Shown here piece after piece: positions 23,311-32,750 of a DNA stretch of 32,750 nt; position 1 is the stretch's first letter; each line of letters begins with the position of its first letter. The DNA comes from an uncultured Aurantimonas sp. Lineage in GTDB: Bacteria > Pseudomonadota > Alphaproteobacteria > Rhizobiales > Rhizobiaceae. Below the pieces are notes generated by a model, which made no database searches, was not told where the DNA came from, and saw only the letters and a list, made by a program, of their open reading frames with translations. Made by a program: the position numbers and the translations under genes. The DNA lies in the NCBI GenBank assembly GCA_947488615.1, contig CANKZU010000028.1, positions 1 through 32,750 on the forward strand, written 5' to 3'.

Positions 23311-23398
23311 TATCGACGTGACCACCCGAGCCTTCAGTGGATCGAGTGCCACGGGGGACGGGTTTTCGGTAGCCGTTGAATTCGCAACGGGCGAGATG

Positions 23399-24580
23399 TC
23401 ACTTGCACACGCCGCGTCGCCGGTTCTTGGCATCCAGATGAAAATGGTCGGCGTGAGCACGGTTGTAGCCGGGGCCGAGCACCGTGCCGAAATAGCGGCA
23501 GCCCGACTGCCGGACGCTCTTCTGGAAGCCCTTCTGACGAAACGAGAAGAAGCCCTTCTTCTCGACGTCGAAAGTGCTGCCGTCGGCGAATTTGAAGCCG
23601 CGCACGTCGAGGGCGTTGCCGCTGGCGTGCTCGCTGATCGTGCGTGAGCCGGCGATGCGCGAGCAACGATAGGAAGACGCATTGAGCACGGCCGTCGGCC
23701 GGGTCCACAGCCGCCAGCGGGCGGCCGGCTTGACCTCGTCCTCGACCCATTTCGAAATGCGTGCCGCCGCGGGGCAGTTCAATGTCGCCGCCGGCTGCAT
23801 CCGCACGCCCTTGGCGATCTCCAGCACCTTGACCGGATAGGAAATGCCGCAGCCCTTGCCTTTGCCGAGCGGTGCCACGTCGACGAATTTGACGCCCATC
23901 CGGCGCAGCGCCTTGCGGCACATCGCCTCCGATCGTGGCATTGCGGTGTAGCCGCTCGGCGTCTCTCGTTCGAGGCGACCGCGTCCGGGCACCGCATCGG
24001 GGCGTCGCGCGGGTTGCGGCTGGCCGCCAAGCGCGGCCACGACGCCCCGATGCGGGGCCAACGAAGGCGGAGTTGCCGCGCGGGACGTCGTCTCCGGTGC
24101 CGGAATCGCACCCGGCGTGACGCGCTTGAGGCCTTGCCAGGGATCGTCGACGGGTTCGGCCGCGCCGAAGCGCGCGGGATCGGCATCGACCTCGGTCGGC
24201 GCGTCAAGCGGCGGCAGGGCTGCCGGATAGGTCGGGGCAGCAGAGGTCTGGGGCGGCGCGGGCGCGATGGACGCATTACCGGTCGAGGCGCGTGGCTGGC
24301 TTCGCCCCAGCAGATCGTCGAGGAGCGCTGTTTCGTCTACAGGTGCCGTCGCCGCAGCGGTCGCCGGCGGCATCGGCTGTTGTGGCTGGTAGATCTGAGT
24401 GTCTGGTCGGCCGACACCGCTAACGCTCGGCGTATAGCCCTCGCCAGCCGCCGGCAGGCGGCCGCCCCAGATCATGGAGCCGTTGCCGCTCTGGGCCAAT
24501 GCGCCCGAAGAAAGGCTCGCCGCCGTGAAACAAACGGCGGCGAGCGCAACTCTGCGCCATCCGCTTTTACGCAATACCAT
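23399..24580 (-). CDS. Extensin-like C-terminal domain protein (M15-type, periplasmic)
   Basis: 393 residues. A signal peptide (residues 1-30, GWRRVALAAVCFTAASLSSGALAQ) is followed by about 180 Pro/Ala-rich, probably disordered residues, then the extensin-like C-terminal domain from SEAMCRKALRRMGVKFVDVAPL on. Near the end SYRCSRIAGSRTISEHASGNALDVRGF and NRAHADHFHLDAKNRR give the H-x6-D and HxDHFH pattern of zinc-dependent M15-like peptidases. A probable role is in cell-wall peptide hydrolysis or binding; for this family activity is little studied. The frame is open to 24898, but ATG 24580 with AAAGG upstream gives the signal peptide. Despite the name there is no plant extensin connection. Confidence 0.88.
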   Translation of the reverse strand: MVLRKSGWRRVALAAVCFTAASLSSGALAQSGNGSMIWGGRLPAAGEGYTPSVSGVGRPDTQIYQPQQPMPPATAAATAPVDETALLDDLLGRSQPRASTGNASIAPAPPQTSAAPTYPAALPPLDAPTEVDADPARFGAAEPVDDPWQGLKRVTPGAIPAPETTSRAATPPSLAPHRGVVAALGGQPQPARRPDAVPGRGRLERETPSGYTAMPRSEAMCRKALRRMGVKFVDVAPLGKGKGCGISYPVKVLEIAKGVRMQPAATLNCPAAARISKWVEDEVKPAARWRLWTRPTAVLNASSYRCSRIAGSRTISEHASGNALDVRGFKFADGSTFDVEKKGFFSFRQKGFQKSVRQSGCRYFGTVLGPGYNRAHADHFHLDAKNRRRGVCK

Positions 24581-24695
24581 GCGATGGCCTTTCGTCTTCC
24601 GCGAAACTCGAGCGGGACGAGGAAAACCTATCGGTGTTTGGTAAGCGAAGAATGAACGGGATTCCGAAAACGTCGCCAGTGGACAGGCGCGGCGT

Positions 24696-24995
24696 TCAGC
24701 CCGGAAACATCTTCGGGGCTGCACCCGTTGCGGCGGCATGCATCGGCGGCGATGCCGCGCCGGTGAACAACAGCGCCGCGGCCAGCCAGCCAGCCGCCGC
24801 CTTGCGGGGCAGCCGTCGGGGGCCTGGAAACTCCGATTCCTCGAAAGCGTCGCGGGACGCCGAATCCTCACGAGCGTCGCGCGACGCTCCACCAACAAGG
24901 CGAATTTGCCACGTTGGTGCGCCGGAAACGATCCGGCCGGCCGGGAAACCGGCGGCGCGCCGCGAAGCGATCGTTGGGAGCGAATCGTTCTTCAT
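24696..24995 (-). CDS. Doubtful hypothetical protein
   Basis: A 99-codon frame beginning MKNDSLPTIASRRAAGFPAG, Arg/Ser/Glu-rich in the middle, with one hydrophobic stretch near the end (AGWLAAALLFTGAASPP) that could be a membrane anchor. No Shine-Dalgarno, no known domain. If real it would be a C-terminally anchored protein encoded upstream of the extensin-like gene. Low support. Confidence 0.2.
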   Translation of the reverse strand: MKNDSLPTIASRRAAGFPAGRIVSGAPTWQIRLVGGASRDAREDSASRDAFEESEFPGPRRLPRKAAAGWLAAALLFTGAASPPMHAAATGAAPKMFPG

Positions 24996-25291
24996 GACCC
25001 GAGAGTCGCGCAGCGGCTCTGAACCGAAGATGAACGAACGGACGGGCAGTGAGAAAGCGCAGCGCTCCCTATCGCCCGATGGCGCAACTGGGCAAACCCG
25101 CCAGCTGGCGGCGTCCGCCCATTCATGCAGTCGGCGGGCGTCCGTTCTCGACAATCAACGGGATCGCCGCGACCTCCGTGAGCCCGCCCCGGAGCCACCG
25201 CTTGCGTATCTTCGCAGTTGCGAGCGGCATTCGGCGACGCAATAACAACTTCGGCTGATTCTTTTGATTGACAGCTACGGAAGCTTGCGGT

Positions 25292-25308
25292 TGTATCAAG
25301 ATGATACA
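25292..25308. promoter_or_regulatory. Perfect dyad TGTATCA-AGA-TGATACA overlapping a promoter
   Basis: Seven-base perfect arms with a 3-base centre in AT-rich DNA, 125 bases before the gene at 25434. TTGACA at 25268-25273 lies 17 bases before TTGTAT (25291-25296), so the dyad would cover a -10 region. The shape fits a MarR/GntR-sized regulator; no regulator gene is next to it. Confidence 0.5.
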
Positions 25309-25433
25309 CTTTTGTTGACGCAATTGCTCATCCTGTCTTTTGTCGATCCACGAATGAAAAAATCAGTTGATATCCGTAGGCTTTGATTTAATACTTCCTT
25401 CGCGCAATATCAAAATGTCAGGAGGCGTAAACA

Positions 25434-25739
25434 ATGCGTATGTTTCTGATTTCCGTTGCCGCTGCGGCCAGCACGCTGGCGTTATCCGCTGGCGCCGACG
25501 CGAAGACGTTCACGCGGAAGGTCGTCGAAAACAACGACAAGTGCTATTTGGTCGAGTATATTCCATCGACCTACATCTTTAACACGAAGGGCAAGAAAGT
25601 GAGCGGCGAAAGCCGTAGCTGGGTCGGGAACATCGCCGATGGTGCGGTGATCATCAAGCGACGCAATCCGGCCGTCTACATCCAGACTCGCAAATTGCTC
25701 GAGCAGGACCATTACACGCTCGTGGCGCAGGGCTGCTGA
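25434..25739 (+). CDS. Small secreted protein of unknown function
   Basis: 101 residues. Residues 1-23 are a signal peptide (MRMFLISVAAAASTLALSAGADA). The mature part, KTFTRKVVENNDKCYLVEYIP followed by STYIFNTKGKKVSGES and a closing QDHYTLVAQGC, is basic with two cysteines (one near the start, one the very last residue) that could form a disulphide. No family recognised. AGGAGG at 25420-25425 is a strong ribosome site. A dyad and promoter lie upstream, a good terminator downstream, so it is a monocistronic, regulated unit exporting a small periplasmic protein. Confidence 0.8.
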   Translation: MRMFLISVAAAASTLALSAGADAKTFTRKVVENNDKCYLVEYIPSTYIFNTKGKKVSGESRSWVGNIADGAVIIKRRNPAVYIQTRKLLEQDHYTLVAQGC

Positions 25740-25745
25740 CGTTTC

Positions 25746-25785
25746 GGAGAGGGAGCCCCCGGGCCTCCTCTCCTTTCTTTCCTTT
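25746..25785 (+). terminator. Rho-independent terminator
   Basis: Seven bases after the stop at 25739: GGAGAGGGAG and CTCCTCTCC arms (one bulged G) with a C/G-rich loop, followed by TTTCTTTCCTTT. Ends the small secreted-protein transcript. Confidence 0.7.
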
Positions 25786-25807
25786 CGCGCGCATCGGTTG
25801 GAGATGA

Positions 25808-26251
25808 ATGATGGCCATCGGGCTGCTGACTCTCATGGCGGGACTGGCGATACCCTTCGCATCCCCGGATATCGATGCCGCTCCGCTACCCGTAACCGCC
25901 GACCTGAGCATCGCCTTCGAGTTCGTGGAGAGCGACAGCGGCTACGATCTCAACGCCCTCGTCCGCGACCGGATGAGCGAGGAGGTCAGGACCGTGCCGC
26001 TCGATAGTTGTGCCACGATCGACATCGGCGTCGGCGGCGAAACCCTCTTCGGCGAGCCGGTGGCATGCGACGACGAACGCTACGTCTTCGATCTGGTGGG
26101 GCGCCACGTCATCGTCAGCGGCGTCAAACGCAATCATCCGCTAAGGGATGTCGAGCCCGGATACGTCATCCTGAACGGCGTTCCGCTGCTCGTCGAAGAT
26201 GAGGAGCGCGTCGTCGAGCCCGCCCCCTCGCCGACCTGGCAATTTCCCTGA
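25808..26251 (+). CDS. Secreted protein, paralogue of the next gene
   Basis: 147 residues. The N-terminus (MMAIGLLTLMAGLAIPFASPDIDA) is a short signal peptide or anchor. The domain reads LSIAFEFVESDSGYDLNALV, later CATIDIGVGGETLFGEPVACDDERYVFD, RNHPLRDVEPGYVILNGVPLLVE. The same string of blocks recurs in the gene at 26357, making them tandem paralogues of a family I do not recognise. GGAG lies 4 or 7 bases before the ATGs at 25808 and 25811. A weak hairpin with six T follows at 26258-26281. Probably periplasmic; two Cys are shared with the paralogue and could form a disulphide. Confidence 0.75.
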   Translation: MMAIGLLTLMAGLAIPFASPDIDAAPLPVTADLSIAFEFVESDSGYDLNALVRDRMSEEVRTVPLDSCATIDIGVGGETLFGEPVACDDERYVFDLVGRHVIVSGVKRNHPLRDVEPGYVILNGVPLLVEDEERVVEPAPSPTWQFP

Positions 26252-26356
26252 TTCCAAAACCGAAGGCTTCCGTTTTTTCTCTTCAATCCGTTTATGATCG
26301 GCAGGTGTGCGATGATGAGGACGCTACTCAATCCGGCGGGATATTCGGAGAAACGG

Positions 26357-26959
26357 ATGATGCCAACCGGCGGTAGGAGAGGAGCCTCGCGCGAACGTTC
26401 CAGCAGGCCGGCCCTGTTGTTGGCCGCCCTTCTCCCGTTCCTCGCCGCATGCCAGTTCGACAGGCCGGTCGCCCGGACGGGTCTGACGTCGACGAACACA
26501 CGCGTCGCGGCGGCGCCGATGCGGCCGTCCATCCCCTTCGGTTACGCCGTGCGAACCGCCTCGCCGCGACCGGCGACCATTCTCAGCCTGCATTTCGAGT
26601 TGGTAGAGCAGGCGCACGGCTACGACCTCAACGCGGTCGTCCTTGATCGCTCGACGGGCTCGCTGCACACCGCGAAGATCCGGCGTTGCAAAACCATCGA
26701 TCTCGACGCCTTCGACGCCAGCAGCAGGAGCCTTTTCGCCACGCCCGTGCTCTGCGACGGCCGCTCCTATTCCTTCGATATGCTCGGCGAACGCGTCGCC
26801 GTCGTCGGTCCACGCCGCAATTACATCCTGCGGGGCCTGCCACCCGGCCGTGTCGTGCTCAACGGCGTGCCGCTACTGGTCGAACCGGGAGGACATCGCC
26901 ATCCGACCCCTGGCCGGCGGGATCGGTCGAGCCGACAGATTCCCTTCACCATCCAGTAA
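26357..26959 (+). CDS. Putative lipoprotein, paralogue of the preceding gene
   Basis: 200 residues. Lipoprotein signal: basic start, ALLLAALLPFLAAC with lipobox FLAAC (Cys about residue 33). A linker of 45 residues leads into LSLHFELVEQAHGYDLNAVV, CKTIDL, LFATPVLCDGRSYSFDMLGERVAVVG and RNYILRGLPPGRVVLNGVPLLVE. These blocks match the preceding protein in order and spacing; GYDLNA, LF..PV.C and LNGVPLLVE are identical or nearly so. GGAG at 26347-26350 supports the ATG pair 26357/26360 rather than the frame opening at 26294. Unlike its paralogue it is lipid-anchored, suggesting division of location. Function unknown. Confidence 0.75.
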   Translation: MMPTGGRRGASRERSSRPALLLAALLPFLAACQFDRPVARTGLTSTNTRVAAAPMRPSIPFGYAVRTASPRPATILSLHFELVEQAHGYDLNAVVLDRSTGSLHTAKIRRCKTIDLDAFDASSRSLFATPVLCDGRSYSFDMLGERVAVVGPRRNYILRGLPPGRVVLNGVPLLVEPGGHRHPTPGRRDRSSRQIPFTIQ

Positions 26960-27488
26960 CAGCCGCCGCCCCGTTTGTTTCCGACGGCCGTCGCCGCATT
27001 CCGCACGCCAATGGACCAACGGGGCCCGGGAGCACGACCGCATTCGTAGCGGGCGCTCGTCCCCCCGCCCCTCGACGGCACGAGCTTTGCCGGCCGCAGT
27101 TATCTCTGTCTGATCGTTCGAACACGGGCCAGCACGTCACTTCCTGATTTGCCTGTCAGGGCCGCGCACGCTGAAGAGCATTCATCCGGACCATCCTGGC
27201 TCCCGCCCGCCGGCAACGCGCGAGGCCCTTCGGCCCGCTGACATTCGCCGCGTGTACGTCTGACGAGCTGCTGCACCGCGCCCGCGCCTCCGCCTTCGCC
27301 ATGCCTTATTTAGCGTTAAAGCGGCGCTTTGAATTGTCTTTACTGCCGAATCGCAATAATAACCACCCGATCGAAAAAATTCGATTCAATACCGGCAACC
27401 ATTTGAATATTTGCAATTCTTTTTCTCATTTCAGTGTTGTCTATACGTAACATAAATTGGATTGATGCGTTTCCGGATTGATTTCCCC
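26960..27488. other. Intergenic region without recognised gene
   Basis: 26960-27300 is GC-rich with only chance frames. From 27300 to 27480 the DNA turns markedly AT-rich, with runs such as GAAAAAATTC and a CTATACGTAACAT stretch near 27440, probably holding the promoter of the lipoprotein gene at 27489. No repeat or RNA gene seen. Confidence 0.5.
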
Positions 27489-27920
27489 ATGCTTTACCGC
27501 CCTGCTGTTAGTCTTGCGCTTGTGCTGGCACTCACAGGATGCGCCGCCGTCCCAATGCGGTGCTATGTCACCATCACGGAGTCGGGCCGGCCGAGCGCGG
27601 AGGCCTGCGAGAGCGGATCGCATTTGCGTGTCAGGCCGATCACCCCCGAGAATGCGGCCTACTACGCGCCACCCTATATCCTCGCCGCGCTGGCGAACGA
27701 GGGCTATGTGACCATGCCGACCGCCGACGTCGGCGACGAACTGCCGATCACGATGCAGCAGGGCGAACCAGTCTTCGCGATCGATGATGAAATCGTCTAC
27801 GATGGCGCCGCCGACGACCGCCTTCCGGTCTTCTCGTTCTCCATCCCCGCTCTGTCGATCGAGTTCAGCCTGCCGCGCAACGAAGCCGCGTCGCAGGCGC
27901 AATCCCGACCGACGAGTTGA
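27489..27920 (+). CDS. Putative lipoprotein of unknown function
   Basis: 143 residues. MLYRPAVSLALVLALTGCAAV is a lipoprotein signal with lipobox LTGC (Cys 18). The mature part is acidic (PITPENAAYYAPPYILAALA, then a DELPITMQQGEPVFAIDDEIVYDG block) and ends in a short basic tail. No family known. Alternative start at ATG 27465 would add eight residues; neither has a good ribosome site. It is near the two paralogous secreted proteins and similar in size, but I see no convincing sequence similarity to them. uvrB starts 131 bases after its stop. Confidence 0.7.
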   Translation: MLYRPAVSLALVLALTGCAAVPMRCYVTITESGRPSAEACESGSHLRVRPITPENAAYYAPPYILAALANEGYVTMPTADVGDELPITMQQGEPVFAIDDEIVYDGAADDRLPVFSFSIPALSIEFSLPRNEAASQAQSRPTS

Positions 27921-28051
27921 GGCCCCGGCGTTTGACGAACTGAAGCATCGCCGGCCCGACGGATCGGTCGATCCCGCTGCCGCGCATTCGCCGGCCGATC
28001 GATCGCGTCGCCCGCTTTCAACTCGCCGTCATGGTCTCTATATGTTCCGCC

Positions 28052-31359
<3,308 letters not shown>

Positions 31360-31411
31360 GGGGGCACGTTACGCCTTGCGGGATCGGGCTTGCGGCAGCG
31401 CGGCTTTCGCC

Positions 31412-31969
31412 TCAGGCGCCGAGTTGCCGCGCCCGCTTGTCTCCATCCTCCGTATGGCCGACGACGAACTCGAAGCCATGCCGGCGGGCGATTGCATCGA
31501 GGATCGCCACCAATTGGCCGACATCGTCGGGCCGCAAGCGCGGGAGCCTTACCCGGTTGCGCCGATCGTCCTTCAATATGGCGAACAGTTCACTGGTCGG
31601 CGGTTCGTAGCGTCCGGCGATCATCGGTGGACGGTAGACCACCGCTCGCACTTCGGACCATTCGAAATAAATCCCGGACAGCCAGCCGCGTGCAGCCATC
31701 GCCGTCGGGCTTATTCCCACGGGCGTGTTGAAATCGGTGTATTTCCCAAGGGTGCGGACAAGCATCAAGCCCAGCGGAACCAGAACCGCAACATAAAGCA
31801 TCGCCTTGAGATACGGCGTTAGTTCGCGTCCATCCACAACGGCGGCGATCAGGATCAGACTGACCATCGCAGCCGTGAAGCCGCCGATCTGACGAAAGGA
31901 CAGAATGAACTTCGGCCACGGAATGACCGCCTCGTGACGCTCCAGATCGAACCACGCTTCCCTCGGCAT
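31412..31969 (-). CDS. Membrane protein of unknown function with two TM helices
   Basis: 185 residues. Starts MPREAWFDLERHEAVIPWPK; two hydrophobic helices follow (GGFTAAMVSLILIAAVVDG and AMLYVAVLVPLGLMLV), then a soluble C-terminal part of about 100 residues (GWLSGIYFEWSEVRAVVYRP, SELFAILKDDRRNRVRLP) that resembles a PH-like or bPH domain fold in pattern. The frame is open to 32098, but the ATG at 31969 gives the sensible N-terminus; no Shine-Dalgarno. It lies between the real end of uvrB and a second copy of the uvrB 3' end, on the opposite strand, so it appears to be inserted there together with that copy. Confidence 0.7.
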   Translation of the reverse strand: MPREAWFDLERHEAVIPWPKFILSFRQIGGFTAAMVSLILIAAVVDGRELTPYLKAMLYVAVLVPLGLMLVRTLGKYTDFNTPVGISPTAMAARGWLSGIYFEWSEVRAVVYRPPMIAGRYEPPTSELFAILKDDRRNRVRLPRLRPDDVGQLVAILDAIARRHGFEFVVGHTEDGDKRARQLGA

Positions 31970-32080
31970 GGACGAATTATGCCAGCCGATCCCATACAGG
32001 TCGAATCGGCGCGCGTTCCAGCATCCGATAGGTCGCAAGTGAAACCGCTGGCCAGCCACCGCCCCTCCGGCGAGGCCCCC

Positions 32081-32185
32081 GCCCCGATCCGGCGCCACCG
32101 CATCGGCCGGGGCAGCTACGAAGACCCGGCGGAGGAAAAACGCCGCAAGCGCCGGCCCGGCAAGACCGGTCGGCCGGGACGGTAG
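32081..32185 (+). repeat. Second, diverged copy of the uvrB 3' end
   Basis: These 105 bases align without gaps to 31255-31359. Both encode APIRR.RIGRGSYEDPA, two acidic residues, then KRRKRRPGKTGRPGR and a stop. Twelve of 35 codons differ but only three change the amino acid (Glu to His, two Asp to Glu), so the copy diverged under selection as part of a working uvrB. Similarity fades upstream (only KP and a PSGEAPAPI-like stretch, about 32045-32080). There is no uvrB core ahead of it, so it is a gene-end fragment. Confidence 0.85.
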
Positions 32186-32320
32186 GGGTGCGCTTGGAGC
32201 AAATTGCTAACTTTCCATGTCCTAATCGTCCAGATGGTTTCTCTTCAACAACAACTGCGGATTGCCCCACCTGATTGCAATCAGGAGTAGACAGGCGGGG
32301 AAGATGACGCTCCTATCTCG

Positions 32321-32707
32321 ATGACTATCCTGATTCGGGAGCTGAATTTTTTGACAAAGCCTCAGCGGATTCGTGACCCGCTTCACGACCTCATCGAATT
32401 TGATGCAACCGATTTCGAGCAAAATGTATGGAGTTTATTGGACACCGCTGAATTTCAAAGACTGCGGCGAATAAAGCAGCTTGGATTCTCCGAGCTCGTT
32501 TACCCTGGAGCAACGCACTCCAGGTTCGCACATAGTATTGGTGTTTTCCATACAGCCCGTCAGCTTTCTGCGTTGATTGGGCGGCGGCTTGGAGAGAAAG
32601 ACCCGCATCGGGAACAGGTGGCGCTGATAGCGGCCTTAGTTCACGACGTAGGTCACGGACCGTTTAGTCACGCGGACGCCTCCGGAAACTGGCGGATTTC
32701 GCTCTGA
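32321..32707 (+). pseudogene. HD-domain phosphohydrolase (dGTPase/SAMHD1-like), truncated
   Basis: 128 codons remain of a family normally over 400. KPQRIRDPLHDLIEFDATDFEQNVWSLLDTAEFQRLRRIKQLGFSELVYPGATHSRFAHSIGVFHTARQL is the standard N-terminus; the catalytic HD follows in ALVHDVGHGPFSHA (H...HD motif, with the family's GHGPFSH). Directly after SHA, where the family continues, the sequence turns to DASGNWRISL and stops, consistent with an inserted element. Base composition is clearly less GC-rich than the rest of the window, suggesting a horizontal origin; relatives occur in nucleotide pools and in phage defence. No good ribosome site before ATG 32321. Confidence 0.75.
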
Positions 32708-32750
32708 CGTGATTCACTGACCTTGCGCTTTCGGGAGGTGTGGAATGTCG
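32676..32750 (+). mobile_element. Probable left end of an insertion sequence (cut by window edge)
   Basis: Starting near 32676, the HD gene is interrupted by unrelated sequence. A run TGGCGGATTTCGCTCTGACG then TGATTCACTGACC resembles terminal repeats of IS21-type elements, and GGGAGGTG followed by ATG TCG at 32745 looks like the start of a transposase gene with its own ribosome site. The element cannot be named because only about 75 bases are inside the window. Confidence 0.4.

Larger units (their letters stand above)
24581..25433. other. 850-bp stretch without a confident gene
   Basis: GC-rich up to about 25240, then AT-rich ahead of the gene at 25434. An 18-bp perfect palindrome (24872-24889, GAGCGTCGC and complement) is preceded by a partial copy of one arm near 24846. 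One minus-strand frame (24696-24995) is listed separately; the long frames on the other strand lack any coding character I trust. Confidence 0.6.

Noticed and set aside
24872..24889. 18-bp perfect palindrome
   Set aside because: In a region without a convincing gene, with no promoter or terminator features around; noted within the gap entry but no function claimed.

Overview
The window looks like a high-GC alphaproteobacterial chromosome, most likely order Hyphomicrobiales (rhizobial group). Support comes from GC-rich codon use, the family set (EttA, DUF899, DUF1428, DUF1499, MgtC, group III truncated haemoglobin) and a UvrB with the long basic tail ending KRRPGKTGRPGR that I know from rhizobia. 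Genus is not assignable by eye. I saw no tRNA, rRNA, CRISPR array or replication origin.

Layout. 1-6560: housekeeping and metabolic genes (ettA, an SDR, a frameshifted DMT transporter, a secreted RNase T2, an alpha/beta hydrolase, an MgtC-like protein). 6560-6930: a probable small RNA with CCTCCC motifs and a good terminator. 6929-8134: aspartate aminotransferase. 8276-11587: a six-gene TetR-led operon (TetR, SRPBCC, VOC, DUF899, VOC, DUF1428) read from a 26-bp palindromic operator. 11896-15259: GST, MscS channel, DUF1499 protein, DMT exporter. 15288-16534: the remains of a nitric-oxide response module: intact truncated haemoglobin, NsrR-like operator, nsrR broken by frameshift, a DUF6522 gene, and an unidentified ORF interrupted by a stop. 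16743-18477: thioesterase, SDR, and a decayed tctA fragment.

18495-22609 (minus strand) is the most unusual part: an apparently undescribed RiPP-type locus. A 76-residue precursor with a Gly/Cys/Trp C-terminus is followed by a strong hairpin, then a SPASM-type radical SAM enzyme, a second radical SAM enzyme, a protein carrying the hallmark residues of DMATS/ABBA aromatic prenyltransferases, and a TraB/TIKI/ChaN-like protein. The last four genes all overlap. My working model is that the radical SAM enzymes crosslink the core, the DMATS-like enzyme prenylates the single Trp, and the TIKI-like protein could remove the leader. No exporter is visible.

22991-27920: a YrhK-like membrane protein, an extensin-like (M15-type) periplasmic protein, and a run of small secreted proteins, two of them clear tandem paralogues of a family I do not recognise. 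28052-31359: uvrB with a long disordered tail into which two palindromic repeats have been inserted and which is frameshifted near its end. A second, diverged copy of the last 105 bp of uvrB lies at 32081-32185, past an unrelated membrane-protein gene. After it comes lower-GC DNA with an HD-phosphohydrolase gene cut short by what looks like an IS end at the window edge. Together these suggest a recombination or island boundary at the 3' end of uvrB.
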